From Enoplolaimus lenunculus (Eukaryota; Nematoda; Enoplea; Enoplida; Thoracostomopsidae): 64,000 nucleotides of DNA. Under the pieces are notes generated by a model. The model saw only the letters and a program-made list of their open reading frames with translations, did no database searches and was not told the origin of the DNA. Both the position numbers and the translations under genes were made by a program. Of the stretch, positions 22,434 to 34,860 are shown in pieces. The stretch covers positions 79,068-143,067 of the forward strand of contig JASANG010001046.1 in assembly GCA_030248215.1 (NCBI GenBank), in the 5' to 3' direction. Each line of letters starts with the position of its first letter. The stretch's first letter is position 1.

Positions 22434-22581
22434 GGCCCATGTATAGAACAGGGGCCGGATCGTTTTCCGGAGGGCTTATAACAGGGTCAGTTTAAGCTTT
22501 AGACTATTTTTTGCTTAGGCTTATGTTTCGGCTTAGAAATATGCTTATACTACTGTTCCAACCCTGTTCTATACATGGGCC
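22434..22581. mobile_element. hAT-like MITE, GGCCCATG family (copy 3), perfect duplication
   Basis: Ends GGCCCATGTATAGAACAGGG and its exact complement. The 8-bp target duplication GAAATTTT is perfect at 22426-22433 and 22582-22589. It is 148 bp long with one TTAGGC-like core (GCTTAGGCTTATG). It is the shortest and apparently youngest member of its family in the window. Confidence 0.9.
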
Positions 22582-23957
22582 GAAATTTTTTGCCCCTCAG
22601 ACCAGCGTGAATCAAAAGTTGTAAAGATGAGGTTGTGCCTAACATGCTTCAGTAAGGTCATTGGCCTGAACTTGATTTCAAGTCCAACATCATCTCGATT
22701 GGTTTGCAATTGAAACTACTGTAACCTTGAGCAATTTCTCATCTATTTCAATATATTATTTTAATATAGTGTACAAAAAAATTTTGTACGACAGAAACAA
22801 CTGGAAACATAGATACAAACAGTATTTATTTATGAAACTATATTCATAGCATTATAACCTCGCTTTTAGGTGACGTCATCTATGTATGAATTTTACGGCG
22901 AGTACTAAAATAGGATCTCATCCGGCAGCCATAGTTTAACCAGGTCGGCTGTGGCGGTAACAATTATTTTAAGAGGGTCATTCACGAATTTCACGTGACG
23001 TAGAAGCGGAGTAATAAATTTGCACGGCTAAATCGTACGGGACACTGAATGAAAATAAAACATGCAGTTACTTGTACTAAATCCAAATTTTCTACAATAT
23101 TTTTAAACATAATAATTTTTTTACACAAGCATAGATCATTCCAGCAAGCAATGTCAAAAGTAAGCTTGCACCAATATGCAGCTATGCAGTGATGTTTGCA
23201 ATAGATGCTGGTGCTCTAAAAGTACGTCAGCCCGCTAGTTAAATAAATTGTACAAAAAACTGTTCACAAACACAAGCTACGTATACCAGCATAGTTGTGT
23301 GTCTTTTGTGCTTATCTTTTACGTCGCCTTGTTTTCTGTCTTCTGAAAGCAATACAACATATACCTAACTTTACACTAACGTATACTCTGGTGAATGCAA
23401 GGCGACCAATCAGGTCCCCCGACCCAACAAGAATCAAATCCAAAAAGTCATATGATTGCAGTGATTAAATTGCGTTTGGCTTCTCGCACGCTCTTTACTT
23501 GCTATTTTTTCACTATTATATATAGTATATAACGTGCCCCACACCGTGACAAACTTTTCAGTCCGCCACTGAACATACAGCGTGTGAACAGTTCACCCTG
23601 AAGTCGATTACAATTTGGTGTAGGCAGGTTGGTGACATTGCCAAATGTTGGACGAGGCGCCCTTCAAAGTGAGACAACTAGAACAACGAATGTTGATAAT
23701 AAGTACTTATATGAATACATCATGATTCCACGCGAATGCTAGCAATCGAAAACAGAAATTTAGTTTTAGTATCAGCGCTGGTTGTTCTGCCACACCACGT
23801 CTTAATAGAAACGGGTGGAGTGCCGCAAAGTTGAATAAAAAGCGCTATGTTTTTGTCAACCCAATCGAATGATAACAGTTGAATTTCGATTCAAACACAG
23901 TTTTTTGGTTTTAACAACCCAAAAGGTAACGAAATTTTTTTAACAATAAACCAGAAA

Positions 23958-24362
23958 CAGGGCGCAACCGGAATTATAAAATACCGGGACCGAAAAGTTA
24001 AAAAATACCGGAACCGGAAAACAAAAAATTCTTGTTACCGAAAAATTAATTTTTAACGCTATTTTTAGCTTTTGACGGTGAGAACACACCATTTAGGAAG
24101 CCAAAATCCTGAAACAAATGCAGTAGCTGGAAACGTATGATCAATTATGGAGATTGACACAAATTAAAAATTTTGGCAATACACGCTCAGATTATTTTAG
24201 AAAAATAAGTAAGAATGATATGTCAATTTTCCTCAAATTTTCGTATGAGAAAAATTTTATTAACGGAAAATACCGTTGAAACAATACCGGATGTTTTGCC
24301 GGAACCGGATAGTGAAAAATATCGGATTTCTCTACCGGAACCGGAAATCCGGTTGCACCCTG
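23958..24362. mobile_element. hAT-like CCGGAA-rich MITE
   Basis: Ends CAGGGCGCAACCGGAATT and AATCCGGTTGCACCCTG. The 8-bp flanks are ACCAGAAA and ACCAAAAC (six of eight identical). The interior holds repeated ACCGGAACCGGAA motifs near both ends. This family is the most frequent repeat in the window; other copies are listed separately. Confidence 0.8.
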
Positions 24363-24539
24363 ACCAAAACACTATGTATAATGCATAAAAACAAACGCTT
24401 ATTAACCTCTTCTCACACTGAGTTGCCTGTAGGGAAGTCAGCGCAGTGTATAGACGTTAAACAGCATATATCGCATCGTGTTTAACAATTGCAACACGTA
24501 TACATAGTAAATCACCACAAGACGTGACAGCCCCCTCGA

Positions 24540-24660
24540 GCTCGATCGTCAAGCTCCTATAGCTGACTGGTGATGGTATACGCCTCCCACTCCAGTCACT
24601 GGAGTTCGAATCCTAGCATAAAAGTAGGTCTCCGGGGAAATAACAAATATTCATGTGAGA
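24540..24660 (+). mobile_element. tRNA-derived SINE head
   Basis: An RNA polymerase III A box (TAGCTGACTGG) is followed by a B box (GAGTTCGAATCC) at tRNA-like spacing. The sequence does not close an acceptor stem, so it is a SINE fragment rather than a tRNA gene. A related head, inverted, lies near 16085-16135. Confidence 0.55.
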
Positions 24661-24736
24661 AAGGGTTAGTTGTTTTCCGCGCGAATGTATTTATCTTCCA
24701 CAAACCAAAATGAAACCGGAAGTTTATACTAACGGT

Positions 24737-25010
24737 ACTGTAGTGACCCGAACAAGAGGGGACTGATATTTATTTGGCCTATCCTGAGGATACCCCTGTT
24801 TCTCGGTTACGGATCGTTACTGATATAGATTCGGTAGTGCAACCGCCCGCTGAATATACGTTCATTTGTTGGATGAAAACGAGCAATAATGCACGGTTTT
24901 ACTTTTACGAATAGTTTTAAAACCTAAGTATGCTTAGTTTCGAACTCATCTGTATTTGGTGCTCGAGTAATTTATGCACTATAATTTGGGATAATTATGG
25001 CAAGAAATTC
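24737..25010. mobile_element. Older copy of the CTGTAGTGACCCGAA element
   Basis: Starts CTGTAGTGACCCGAACAAGA after a TA and follows the reverse complement of 20927-21350 for about 270 bp, including GAGTAATTTATGCACTA. The far end could not be placed. Confidence 0.6.
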
Positions 25011-25513
25011 GTTTTCAAGCGCTATATAATTGCGCACAGGGAGACGTACCTAGATTGTCAGCTTTTGTATTAAAATCTGATTCGACTCACAATGCCCTCA
25101 CTAAAAATGTAGTCAATGTTTTTTCGTTTATCTGCAGTTAAATATTTGCCATAGTTACGCGCGAAACTCAAGATATCCTCTTACCATTAAACTAAAAAGA
25201 TTTGCTTCGTTCTTCAATAATTTAGATATTATAACCGGTTTCTTGTAAGGGTTTCTCACAACACTGTTAATTTGATAATGCTTTGGCTTAGGTTAAAAAT
25301 TAGACTATTTTATTAAACCAGTCATTATTTGTGAAGGGAAGTAAACCAAGTACAAAAGCAATACCAGGTTTTTCGTCGCCGAATAGTCAATCCGCGTTTA
25401 TTGCAAGAAATTCACTTCCGCTCAACGGATTGAAAACAATTATGGTTTACTAGTATAAACTTTTAAATCGTAGTGCACAGCACTTTAGTTAGCGCAAAGC
25501 TTGTACATATAAT

Positions 25514-26472
25514 AACCAGTCGTAGTGGGACTACATTTATTGAGCGAAGCTCGAACACACGTAAGCAATTAAGGTAATATGCAAATTAGTTATTAGCTAA
25601 CTATTCATTTATCGGTTTTGGAGGTTTGTAAGCAATTTCCTCAGATTCCTCGCACCCAAAAACCCTTCAGCCACCCTATAATTTTTGGAATAATTTAAGA
25701 AGTCCTAATTTTGTCTTGTCAATTAAGCTAATATGCAAATTAACTATTAGCTAACTATCCAATTATCGGTGTTGGCGGTTGGTAACCAATTTATTCAGAT
25801 TCCTCGCACCCAAAAACCTTCAGTGAACCCTAAAAATTATTGAAATAATTTAAAAAGTCATAGTTTTGCCTTGTTAATTAAGCTAATATGCAAATTAGGT
25901 ATTAGCTAACTATTCAATTATCGGTTTTGGATGTTTGTAAACTATTTATTCAAATTCCATGCACCTAAAAACCCTTTAGTGCTGAAATTATATTGCTTTT
26001 AACCTTAATAATTAGTGAAATATTGTAAAAAGTCCTAATTTAGGCTTATAACCTATACTAATATGCAAATTATCTATTAGCTAACTGCTCAATAATCGGT
26101 TTTGGAGGTTTGTAAACAGTGTACGCAGATTCCTCGCACCCAAAAACCCTTTACTGCTAAAATTAGATTGCTTCTAACTGTAATAATTAGTGAAATATTA
26201 CGGAAAGTCCTAATTTAGGCTTAATTAATTATGCAAATTAGCCTGTAGCTACTAAACGGCTTACAATTTTAAAACCCCAATGCGGGGTTAACACCCCAGG
26301 ATAATTGGCTTTCAAACAAAAAAAGTTCATCAACATCGGTTCAGCCGTTCCTGAGATTCTTTTCGGACGGACAGACGGACGGACGGACATCCACCTTTCG
26401 ACCCCCAAGTACAAAACATAAAACGCTTCGCGAAACTCCGAGCTTCGCTCGGAGTTTCGCTTCGCTCAATAA
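25514..26472 (+). repeat. Roughly 960-bp element with 155-bp internal repeats (copy 1)
   Basis: Begins CCAGTCGTAGTGGGACTACA and ends GCTTCGCTCAATAA. Inside are about five imperfect 150-155 bp units, each containing TAATATGCAAATTA and CGGTTTTGGAGGTTTGTAA, then a GGACGGACGGAC tract and a perfect hairpin (arms GCGAAACTCCGAGC and its complement, three-base loop). The same element is present inverted at 49111-50084. There is no ORF. The family is unknown. Confidence 0.75.
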
Positions 26473-27158
26473 TAATACAGTAGTTCCATCTTCATTTTAG
26501 ATCAGTTAAATATATACAGCTTCATGATTCAAGCGAAGACGTTCCGGGACCATGTGTTGCTGAAAAAAACAATATATTTCTAATAATTTGCGGGTATACC
26601 GGTATCATTGTCTAGCCGGATTGCTTACAACCCGGAAACAACTGATGCGGAATCTGAGGCGTAACATTTGTACCACAATTTTACACTCACTACGCTGAGA
26701 TTAAACTGTCAAAAATTGAATTGTTGCTAAATTATTAACTAAAAGCCTGTCATTAACTAGTGTAGGATCTTCGGCCTTTACAAAAAATCATATGGTGTGC
26801 ACGTCGTATAGAAAGAATTGTTTACAAGATTTTAAAATTTGTAAGTTGTCTTTTGTTTACAACGTGATTCTTATTACAAAGCAAAGTAATATTTATGATG
26901 GTAAATTTAGCTAGGGAATGTTCGCATGCCGTTGGATTGAAGTTTTTTGTATAACCCCATACAAACCATCTCGCCCCATCAGAAAAGTAAACAGAATTTT
27001 CAAATAGATTCGTTCAAAAATTAAATAATTTCGTTTTTGTTCGGCAGATGGGTGAACTCCTGATGGATAAACCGGAAACAATTATTTTGTCGTTCTCATA
27101 AAACACTGAATAGCCGTTATGGTACCAATAGTAGTATTATAAACGTGCTATTGCGAAT

Positions 27159-28219
27159 TTATTCGATTCTATACATAGCTGGAGTTTAGAAAATGTACGA
27201 TCGGTAGGAAAATTTCGGCTGTCCTTTGAGCCGTTACTAAGCAACCACGACATACGGACCAAGTCGAATCTTGGCATCGGCTACAAATAGCTGAATACAT
27301 ATTGAACATACACAATGAAGCAGCTTTTCCATCACAGGCAACAATTTTCACTTTATCCGCAAACGCGAATTCTTGAGACTCTTTGAACTCAACATTTTTC
27401 ATAACAAACGTCCACACGTTGTCACAAAATCGATAAGTCTCTAGATATTCTGCCTAAAAGTTCAAAATCTAGCGCGTTAAGCTGGTGATTTATAATATCG
27501 TGCCTGCTTTATTTATTATAGAAATTAATCATGGAACAACAAAAATATAATAGATCGATACAAACTTTTAACATTGTGCTAAAATTTTTAGCAGGACACC
27601 TAATTAAGCACATTTGAACAAACTTCGAAAAGTGTTGAAAAATGCACAAAGTTCGCTGCTGTTAAAAATGAAACAATAATTATTAATAATGCTTCCGCTA
27701 AAACTTATATATGTTTTAAAACTATCTATACCATTGTATCTAAATCACAGATTTCAGACTTATGTCAATTATTAAGAATGTTTTCACTGAGACACGTATG
27801 ACTTCTTCACAAAGAGCAGTATGTGGTTTAAAATTACGGAAAGCTTTCTACCAATACGCACTTTAAAATTAAGGCGAGCTTTCACTCTTGTTGCCAGAGC
27901 CTTGTTAATGCACTTATCGAACGCCGACATCACTTTTAATGCGAGTGCAGGAGTGATTGCGTCATTCTGAAAGTATATTATATAACATCTATACACAGCC
28001 TTTATTATATGCATAGCCAAGTACGAAAACAATATTGATATAAATTTTCGTATAAAGTGTACACAGAAACACCTCCATAGAAAGTGGTTTATGCAGTCCT
28101 GCCAAGTAAATATGTATATATTTCGATTTGCACAAAAGTTTACATACCTGTATCAGCTCGTCCAAACTTTCCTGCAGCGTAGTTCCTAGAGTGGTACTGC
28201 GATACATTTGATAGGCCAT
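27159..28219 (-). CDS. GTF2A2: Transcription initiation factor IIA small (gamma) subunit
   Basis: Exons on the minus strand are 28148-28219, 27862-27966, 27312-27453 and a 20-nt last exon, 27159-27178. This gives 112 aa, close to the human length of 109. The start [20 protein letters not shown] and later segments [16 protein letters not shown] and [11 protein letters not shown] are diagnostic. TFIIA stabilises TBP on TATA promoters in RNA polymerase II initiation; the gamma chain supplies the four-helix bundle half and part of the beta barrel. The last exon is inferred: splicing at a GTATGT (27306-27311) to an acceptor CTCCAG gives the tail SLSMYRIE. Without that splice the frame runs on to 27169 and adds about 50 unrelated residues. 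An AATAAA overlaps the spliced stop. NAXD is divergent, 2.7 kb away. Confidence 0.9.
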
Positions 28220-28310
28220 TTTACAATATATATAAATTCTTATACACTAAAATTCTTTTACAACTCACAAATAACGTAAACTAGCGGTACAAATGAACAT
28301 ATCTTATGAG

Positions 28311-28687
28311 TACGGTGCAACCAGAATTACAATTTACCGGAACCGGTTTTGCAAATTTTAGCGAAACCGGAAAGCGAAAAATGCATGCCACCACATTGTT
28401 CATTTTAATTTTCTTTTTTCCTGTATTATTGTAAAATTAACCTTAGTTGAATATAGATATTGACTTAATCTGCTGTATTTTAGATTTTCCTTATCCACTG
28501 AAGTGAAATGTTCTTTCGACGACGGTTTATTTTCGACGATTATCAAGGTTTATATACTATACTAATTAAATCTATTTCATTTTTCTTGTCCCTAATTGAA
28601 CAAGCTGCATTAAAAAGCTTATGAACGATTAGCAAATATAAAAACGCCCAAAATTTAATACTGAATCGAAATACTGGTTGCATTCTG
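28311..28687. mobile_element. hAT-like CCGGAA-rich MITE
   Basis: Ends TACGGTGCAACCAGAATT and ACTGGTTGCATTCTG. The flanks CTTATGAG and CTTATCAA agree at six of eight positions. The interior begins with ACCGGAACCGG. It lies about 90 bp upstream of the GTF2A2 start codon, so it could sit in or next to the promoter. Confidence 0.65.
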
Positions 28688-29214
28688 CTTATCAAATCAT
28701 TACGTAGAACAGGGTTCAACCGGATATTCGGCTACGGCGAAAAATTGACATTTAGCTCCGTTACTTTAACTTGCTGGATGTTTCAAAAAATTGAAACCAT
28801 CACTCGTATTTATGCCAACTGCCATGGAACTGATTGACTTGCCGACTACGGGTCATGGATCGACGTCTAGCGACAAGAGGAGATGTAGATACAGCAGGCA
28901 TATTACCTAGCAAGGGGACTGTCCACCTGAGATCACATCCATTCCATTGACTGTACAAACGCTGTCGAATTGCCTTTGTACTATCTTCCAGTTTCCTACC
29001 CCGTTATAGCTTCAATTTCTGTACAAATCTACACACCTATACATATCAACTTAGCCAAATCGGACGCACAACCGTTGGGGCAGTTTGTAATGTATGTTTT
29101 ATAGCTCATAAACTCTTACTGCATTTTTACATCGAGCACCCTTCAATTCCATTCTATGTATAACCACGGGTGCAATTTCACAGAATTCAATGAAAATGTG
29201 AAATTTAGGACCAC

Positions 29215-29827
29215 TGTGTGACATGCAGATGTATGGAGGCCAATAATAACCTCATGCTGATGCTGTGCATCGATAAAATCACTGCTGCATATGTAGCGCC
29301 TTCAAATGCAGCAGACGGTCGACACAGATAGTCGCCGAAAATGCAGTTGGAGAGGCGGGCTGCGTGGCGCAGTGGTAAAGTGTTCGCTTAAGGATCCGTC
29401 GGCTGAGAGTTCTATCCCCGCTCTAGCCCGCTTTTCCAGTTGCTTAGTCCAAAGGTCTGATGTCCCGGTTCCTACCTAGACTGACATGGGGGCTACGCCG
29501 TGAGCGCAATGGTAAACTGCCGCGCTATGAACACGGTATCCAGTCGAAAATAGGATGGGCGGTCAAGGGACGACCTTGTTGAAAATAAGGGCATGTAAGC
29601 ATGTGAGACATGCTTGTCCTGGTGCATACGCAATAAATGCAATGCACATTGCGTTGTACGGTCGACAGATAGTCGACGAAAAATGCAGCTGGAGAGGCGG
29701 GCTGCGTGGCGCAGTGGTTGAGTGTTCGCTTAAGGATCCGTAGGCTGAGAGTGCTATCCCCGCTCTAGCCCGCTTTTCCAGCTGCTTAGTAGAAAGTTCT
29801 GATGTCCCGGTTCCTACCTAGACTGAC
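29215..29827 (+). mobile_element. Composite tRNA-derived SINE cluster, two heads
   Basis: Two tRNA-like heads (29349-29485 and 29691-29827) each carry an A box (TGGCGCAGTGG) and a degenerate B box (GAGTTCTATCC / GAGTGCTATCC), and each ends in TTCCTACCTAGACTGACA. Between them is a body with GCAATGGTAAACTGCCGCG and GGTCAAGGGACGACCTTGT. A leading TGTGACATGCAGATGTATGG block recurs at 54410 and 54833. A third head is inverted at 42145-42290. Confidence 0.75.
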
Positions 29828-30910
29828 AACTGTTAAAACGCTAGCTATGGAAATATTAGTTTAGATCGGAACATATCAATTGCAGGTATAGACATTACCT
29901 AAACCTGCCTGTCAGCAAAACCTTATTTTGAGTGAACAACATCAAAAAAGCCCCTTACGTGGATGCAGCACACTGCCTCAACTAACTATGTTTGTAATTG
30001 GTGAGTTTTAAATATAACAGTGACTGGGCGATTTCAAACTAGTTGAGAACGGAAAACGAAACAAAAATGTATTTATAACCCTTATTAATAATAATGAATC
30101 TATTTATTGATTTATGCGTCAATTGTTTGGCAGGAACTACTCAGTAGACCAATCTTAAAGCAGAAAGACAAAATAAATGTAAATATTGTAAATTAAATTT
30201 CGTAGCTAGTTGTATTTAGTCAGTGTTAACTAATTGTAATAGCATATTACAACACGAAGTGGTAGGGATGTACTATGCATTGCATTGCATAATAATTATA
30301 ATTGTACGCGCGTGTTTAGAGGTAAAAAGAAGTGCATATACTGCTTGTGAAATTCAGGACTGACGCTTGGAATATAAACGGCATGGTATATTTTCAGAAA
30401 AGTCAAGCTTGTGGTCTATAGTTTACAGCTTTAGCTTATATACAAGATTACGTGATCAAAAGTTGGTACATTGAATGTCAGTACAAATCTATGTTTGGTA
30501 GTTTCGTGTTGCCCGTACCATTTGTATACACTGCCTGTCGTGGATTAATTATAAGCAAAAGTATGAAGTTAACAAATACCTACTTTCTTAAATTCGTTCA
30601 GCATAGGTTTTAAACCAGCTTCATTTCCAATAAAGCTATATTCAAGCAACTTGTGCATCAGATATGAACTTTTGCTCTCATGCTTGGGTACTATTTTATG
30701 TATGATGCTGCTGCTTAGGTAGGCTTAAGGTTTAGCACTGTACGGAATAATGGAAAAAATTACAGCGACAGCTAGGGATGGTTGTAAAACGCTAATTGGC
30801 TGACTGTGGACATCTTATTGGTTTATACCAGATTTGGGAACGGGACCTGCATATAAATTTTTTACAATAGCGGACATATTTTCAATGTTTCAGAGCTCTT
30901 GAGCTCAGTG

Positions 30911-33900
30911 ATGGGGACTACGTCTAAGCTAGATCTGATTAGAAGTATTATACCGTCTTCAGATCCCGGTTCACATAAAGGTCAACGTGGCCGCATTGGA
31001 ATTGTCGGCGGCTCTATTGAGTATGGTTTTAGTTTAACTCCGAGAATTGTATTTCTTAAGTATTCTACATATATACTAAATTGGTTTAGTGTTTGCAGAA
31101 AGTCTTATTTCTGCTTTTGGTTCGACTTCGATATTGACAAGACGAGAACCACAAACTTACGACAGTTTTGTTCAAGCTTAACAAATATATATAAATACAT
31201 ATGTATACGTGTTTCAAAGTACACATATTTTATTGAAATTGCGTTTACGTATATTGTGATTCCGCTTTCATCTGAAATTTTATTACTAAACACCGTAGCG
31301 TTTTCATCATTTTTTGTTCTTGCGTTCCTCATTAAGATGACATTATTCAATGATTCAGAGGCATTCAGCGTGTTTTGATTTGTTAATTGTTGGTTTTTCG
31401 TATGTGTTTGTTGTTACGCTGCTATCACATTACAGTGCTATCTTTTCAAAACTTGACATTCTAAACCAGGTTGGGTTTTTCCTGATTTAACGCGAACCGT
31501 ATATGCGTATTTAATTACCCATGTGTACGAGTGGGTATCTAAATTACGTCAATATTTGAAATTAATTTGTGTGAGTAATGGTTCGCAGCTAACAACGAGT
31601 GCAGTTTGGTATGATCCAATGATTTTCTTTTTTGAATGCACTTATTTTTTGTTTTAGATATACTGGTGCTCCTTACTTTTCTGCTGCAGCAGCCATGAAA
31701 ACAGTTGGTATTTGTTAGTTTCGTTTTGTAACCATTTCATACGTACTTGTGTGCGATTGGGTATTTTTACTTTATTCTACAAAAGCTGGCATTGAGTTTT
31801 ACAGTTGGTTTTTGACCGCGAAAACCCTTAACATAAATATGTAAGGTTTTGGTAGTGCAGGAATCCTGGTGCAAATCGGAACTGGATTACACTTAATTGG
31901 AATTGGAACGGCAAATTTATATCGGCATCGGAAGCGGAATCGAAACTACAAATTTTGTTCTATGCGGATAATTTGTATTAACAAGTATAATATTGATTTT
32001 GGGTGTCTGTTGGCTGGAAACTATTCTCAGAAACGTCGCATGAACGAATTAGCAATCACGTTTGGAATATACTTACAGCATCAAAAATGAAGAATGAAAA
32101 GTGTTATGTTTAAAACATATTAATTATATACGATAAGCTTCAACAGTTGAGTTAGCTAAAAATAATATTTTTTTACTATTGTGTAATTTTAAGGGCGCTG
32201 ACTTAGCTTATTTGATATGTCCACACGAGGCTGCGCCGGTGATTAAATGCTATGATCCAGATCTCATTGTACATCCTTTATTGTAAGTTGTAACAATTCA
32301 TAGCTTATGACATATGTTTTGAACGTCTGCAGTTAGATGGTTTTATACCAGTAGGTAGTATGGCGACGTGATTGGGTTTAGCACAGGTGCGTACAGTACG
32401 AAACCATACTTTTCCGTTACTACTATTTTGGGGATTTATCATGTTGTACGCTGTGCGAAATTTATCTTTTATTTCCATGTAATTTTAGAAATATCGAACA
32501 TGAGACACGCCAAGTTTCGGCAACGGTTTTGGATAAAATCAACTCTATCGTGCAAACTTGGCATTCCGTTGTTATTGGACCCGGGCTGGGACGAGTAGAT
32601 GAGTCCAAACTGCTTCTAGATTCAATCATATCTATTGCAAAGGAAAGAAATATTCCGATGGTGATAGATGCTGTAAGTTTGATCGAGCCTTTATAATAAT
32701 GTTAGGGATAGACGAAACAAGAACGTAATAATGGGACTTTCCATCATCATCATCATTGTTATTATTTTTTATATTGTTATAATTATTATTACTATTATTA
32801 CGTGTTGTGGTTATTATTATTATTATACTGCGAACAAAATGTGCCATCTGATGCTCAATCATGCATTGACGGATATTTAAACTATAGGTGTTGTATCTGA
32901 CTGTAGCTTCGTCTGAATACTTCCAAAATTTTATATTCAAGCAAGCCAAGCGAGCTGGTCTGCTTTGAATTGGGTCTTTTACTGTTTAGTATTCCGATTT
33001 ATTTCAATAATATTTTTAACCAAAGTTTACTTAAACTCCTATTCATTTTCTGTCTTGTTCCAGTATTCAATACTAATTTTTATACAATTTTCGGCGGATT
33101 CTTAATTGCTTTGTTGCAAAAGTTAAAGTTATGTATTTTGTGCCATATCTTGTGTGGAAAAGTTGTATCACTCGCACGGCGTTTCATAGAATCCTTCAAT
33201 AACAGTTGAGCGCAGTAACATTTAGGTAAAATGGTAGCGTCCTGTTCAATTAATAAGAGGGCCGTTTATCAGTAATCTGATTGGCTAGATTGCTAGTCTA
33301 TCTTGTTTAGGATGGGCTGTGGTTTGTAACAAAAGATCTCGATATGGTACGTGGGTATTCAAAAGCGATCCTGACACCTAATGTAATGGAGTTCGATAGA
33401 ATGTACAAGGCTGCGGTGAGTGTCTGCATGTGGTAATTAAATACAAATAATATGTTAATCATAAATTGTTAGACTTGCAGCTTATTAACTTGAAGAGTTG
33501 TTTGCGCTTGTATTAATCAGCGTTCGTATCACTTTCGTGTGATTAAAGGTGTACGGTCTCTAATACAATACTTAAGGTGCAGTAAATTCAGCATATTGTT
33601 TCATCTGGGTGTTTGCTTCAGTTCGACAAGGAGCCTGATACCAAAGGCGGGTCTGGTGAAAATGTATGCGAGCTTTCAAAGATACTGGGTGTAGTGGTTA
33701 TTAGAAAAGGACAAGTCGACATCATTTCGGACGGTACTCAAAGTCAGTTTATAATAATTTGAATTTTTTGTTTTAATGCTTCATTTCATCGTATTGTTCA
33801 TAAGTTTCTGTATTTATGATCGATAGGAATCATCCATCGGTCGTCGTAATCCATGTTAACAAAATGGCAGAAACACGAGCATCCCAGTGGCCAAATCCTC

Positions 33901-34860
33901 TAAGAGTCATTGCATTCGTAGCTTTTGTTGTATTTTTAAACTTTATGAACCATTTTTGATAGCGAAGTCCAATTGATTGGTGTATTCATATATTATATTT
34001 TGTACTGAAACTATTTATATAAAGTTATTATTTCGTTTAGTAATGTCATTGTTGTAAAGGACATGGTATACTCTCTTTGAACTTGAATATATTTTGTATG
34101 CAGTTTGTTATTTGGTATAATGCTTTAATGATAGTCTTCTGACTTGGTTTTGAATGCTACTCCTTGTTTTTTGAGGGGATTTTTTTATTTTAGCGATAGA
34201 ATGTGACCGTGAAGGAAGCGCACGTCGTTGTGGAGGTCAAGGAGATTTGTTGTCTGGTGCTTTGGGCACTTTCTCTTATTGGGCGATGAAATCAAGGTCG
34301 CCTGATACAGAAGAGTTAGTTTGGTGCATCCAGTTGCCCTTTTCAATTTTTAACTTATATATACGAACTATCAATACAACAGCTGTTGTATTATGGTTTA
34401 TATGCGCATATCTGATGCAATTTGTGATTAATATATTGAGAAAACGAAAGAAATAATGCTAAAGTGCACCGTTTGTTTTAGAATAACTCAACTGTTAACT
34501 GAACATCATGTCCGGTCTCGTTAGTACGAAACTAGATTTGCATAATCATTCATTTGCAATACACTTGACAGTGGTACTGTAATGGCTTATCGCTTACCAA
34601 TGATAGTCAGTGTTTTGGAATGGGTGCTACGTTTCAGCACTCAAACTGCGTCGGTAACGAATAAATGCTTCGATAAATTATCTCCGTTAATGGTGGCATC
34701 GTTTGCTGCGTGCAATTTAACAAGAGAATGCAATCGTGTTGCGTTTCACACTCATCGCAATGGAGCAATACTTGCTGACTCAATCACAACGAAAGATATG
34801 ATTGATGTTATTCATGTTGCAAAAGCAAAACTATTGCAATATAGCTCAAGCACTGTGTGA
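30911..34860 (+). CDS. NAXD: ATP-dependent (S)-NAD(P)H-hydrate dehydratase
   Basis: Eight exons: 30911-31020, 31658-31703, 32194-32282, 32489-32672, 33311-33415, 33622-33742, 34194-34296 and 34638-34860. All are in phase (981 nt, 326 aa). The enzyme repairs damaged, hydrated NAD(P)H using ATP (ADP in bacterial kin) and works with NAXE epimerase. Landmarks are [17 protein letters not shown] near residue 30 (ribokinase-like fold start), VVIGPGLGR (ATP-site loop), PMVIDADGLW, ILTPN, and [10 protein letters not shown] near residue 236 with the catalytic aspartate. All are intact. The start used is the ATG in GTGATGGGG. The frame is open a few codons upstream behind a possible TTTCAG acceptor, so a 5' exon with a targeting peptide could exist. 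The exon 2 donor (GTTGGT) is weak, but homology demands it. Confidence 0.95.
32750..32830. repeat. ATT/ATC trinucleotide microsatellite
   Basis: Runs of CATCATCATCAT and TTATTATTATTA in NAXD intron 4. Likely length-variable; nothing else is seen in it. Confidence 0.8.

Larger units (their letters stand above)
21845..27158. other. Intergenic region between SLC18B1 and GTF2A2
   Basis: No gene could be supported in these 5.3 kb between the 5' end of SLC18B1 and the 3' end of GTF2A2. It holds the MITEs, SINE and tandem-repeat element listed separately. A GC-rich segment at 22085-22160 (CAGCAGAGAACCCCGCACC) stands out from the AT-rich surroundings but has no recognised identity. Confidence 0.6.
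28220..30910. other. Divergent intergenic region between GTF2A2 and NAXD
   Basis: Promoters of both genes must lie here or in unrecognised 5' exons. The sequence contains a CCGGAA MITE (28311-28687) with a further fragment near 28707, and a cluster of SINEs (29215-29827). No core-promoter motif could be placed with confidence. From 29830 to 30900 I see only AT-rich sequence without features. Confidence 0.5.

Noticed and set aside
26340-26400. GGACGGACAGACGGACGG tract considered as a CRISPR-like or regulatory array
   Set aside because: It is a simple GGAC microsatellite inside a dispersed element with no spacers.
29357-29430. Possible tRNA gene
   Set aside because: A and B boxes are present, but the acceptor and anticodon stems do not form and near-copies occur at 29691 and 42290, so it is a SINE.
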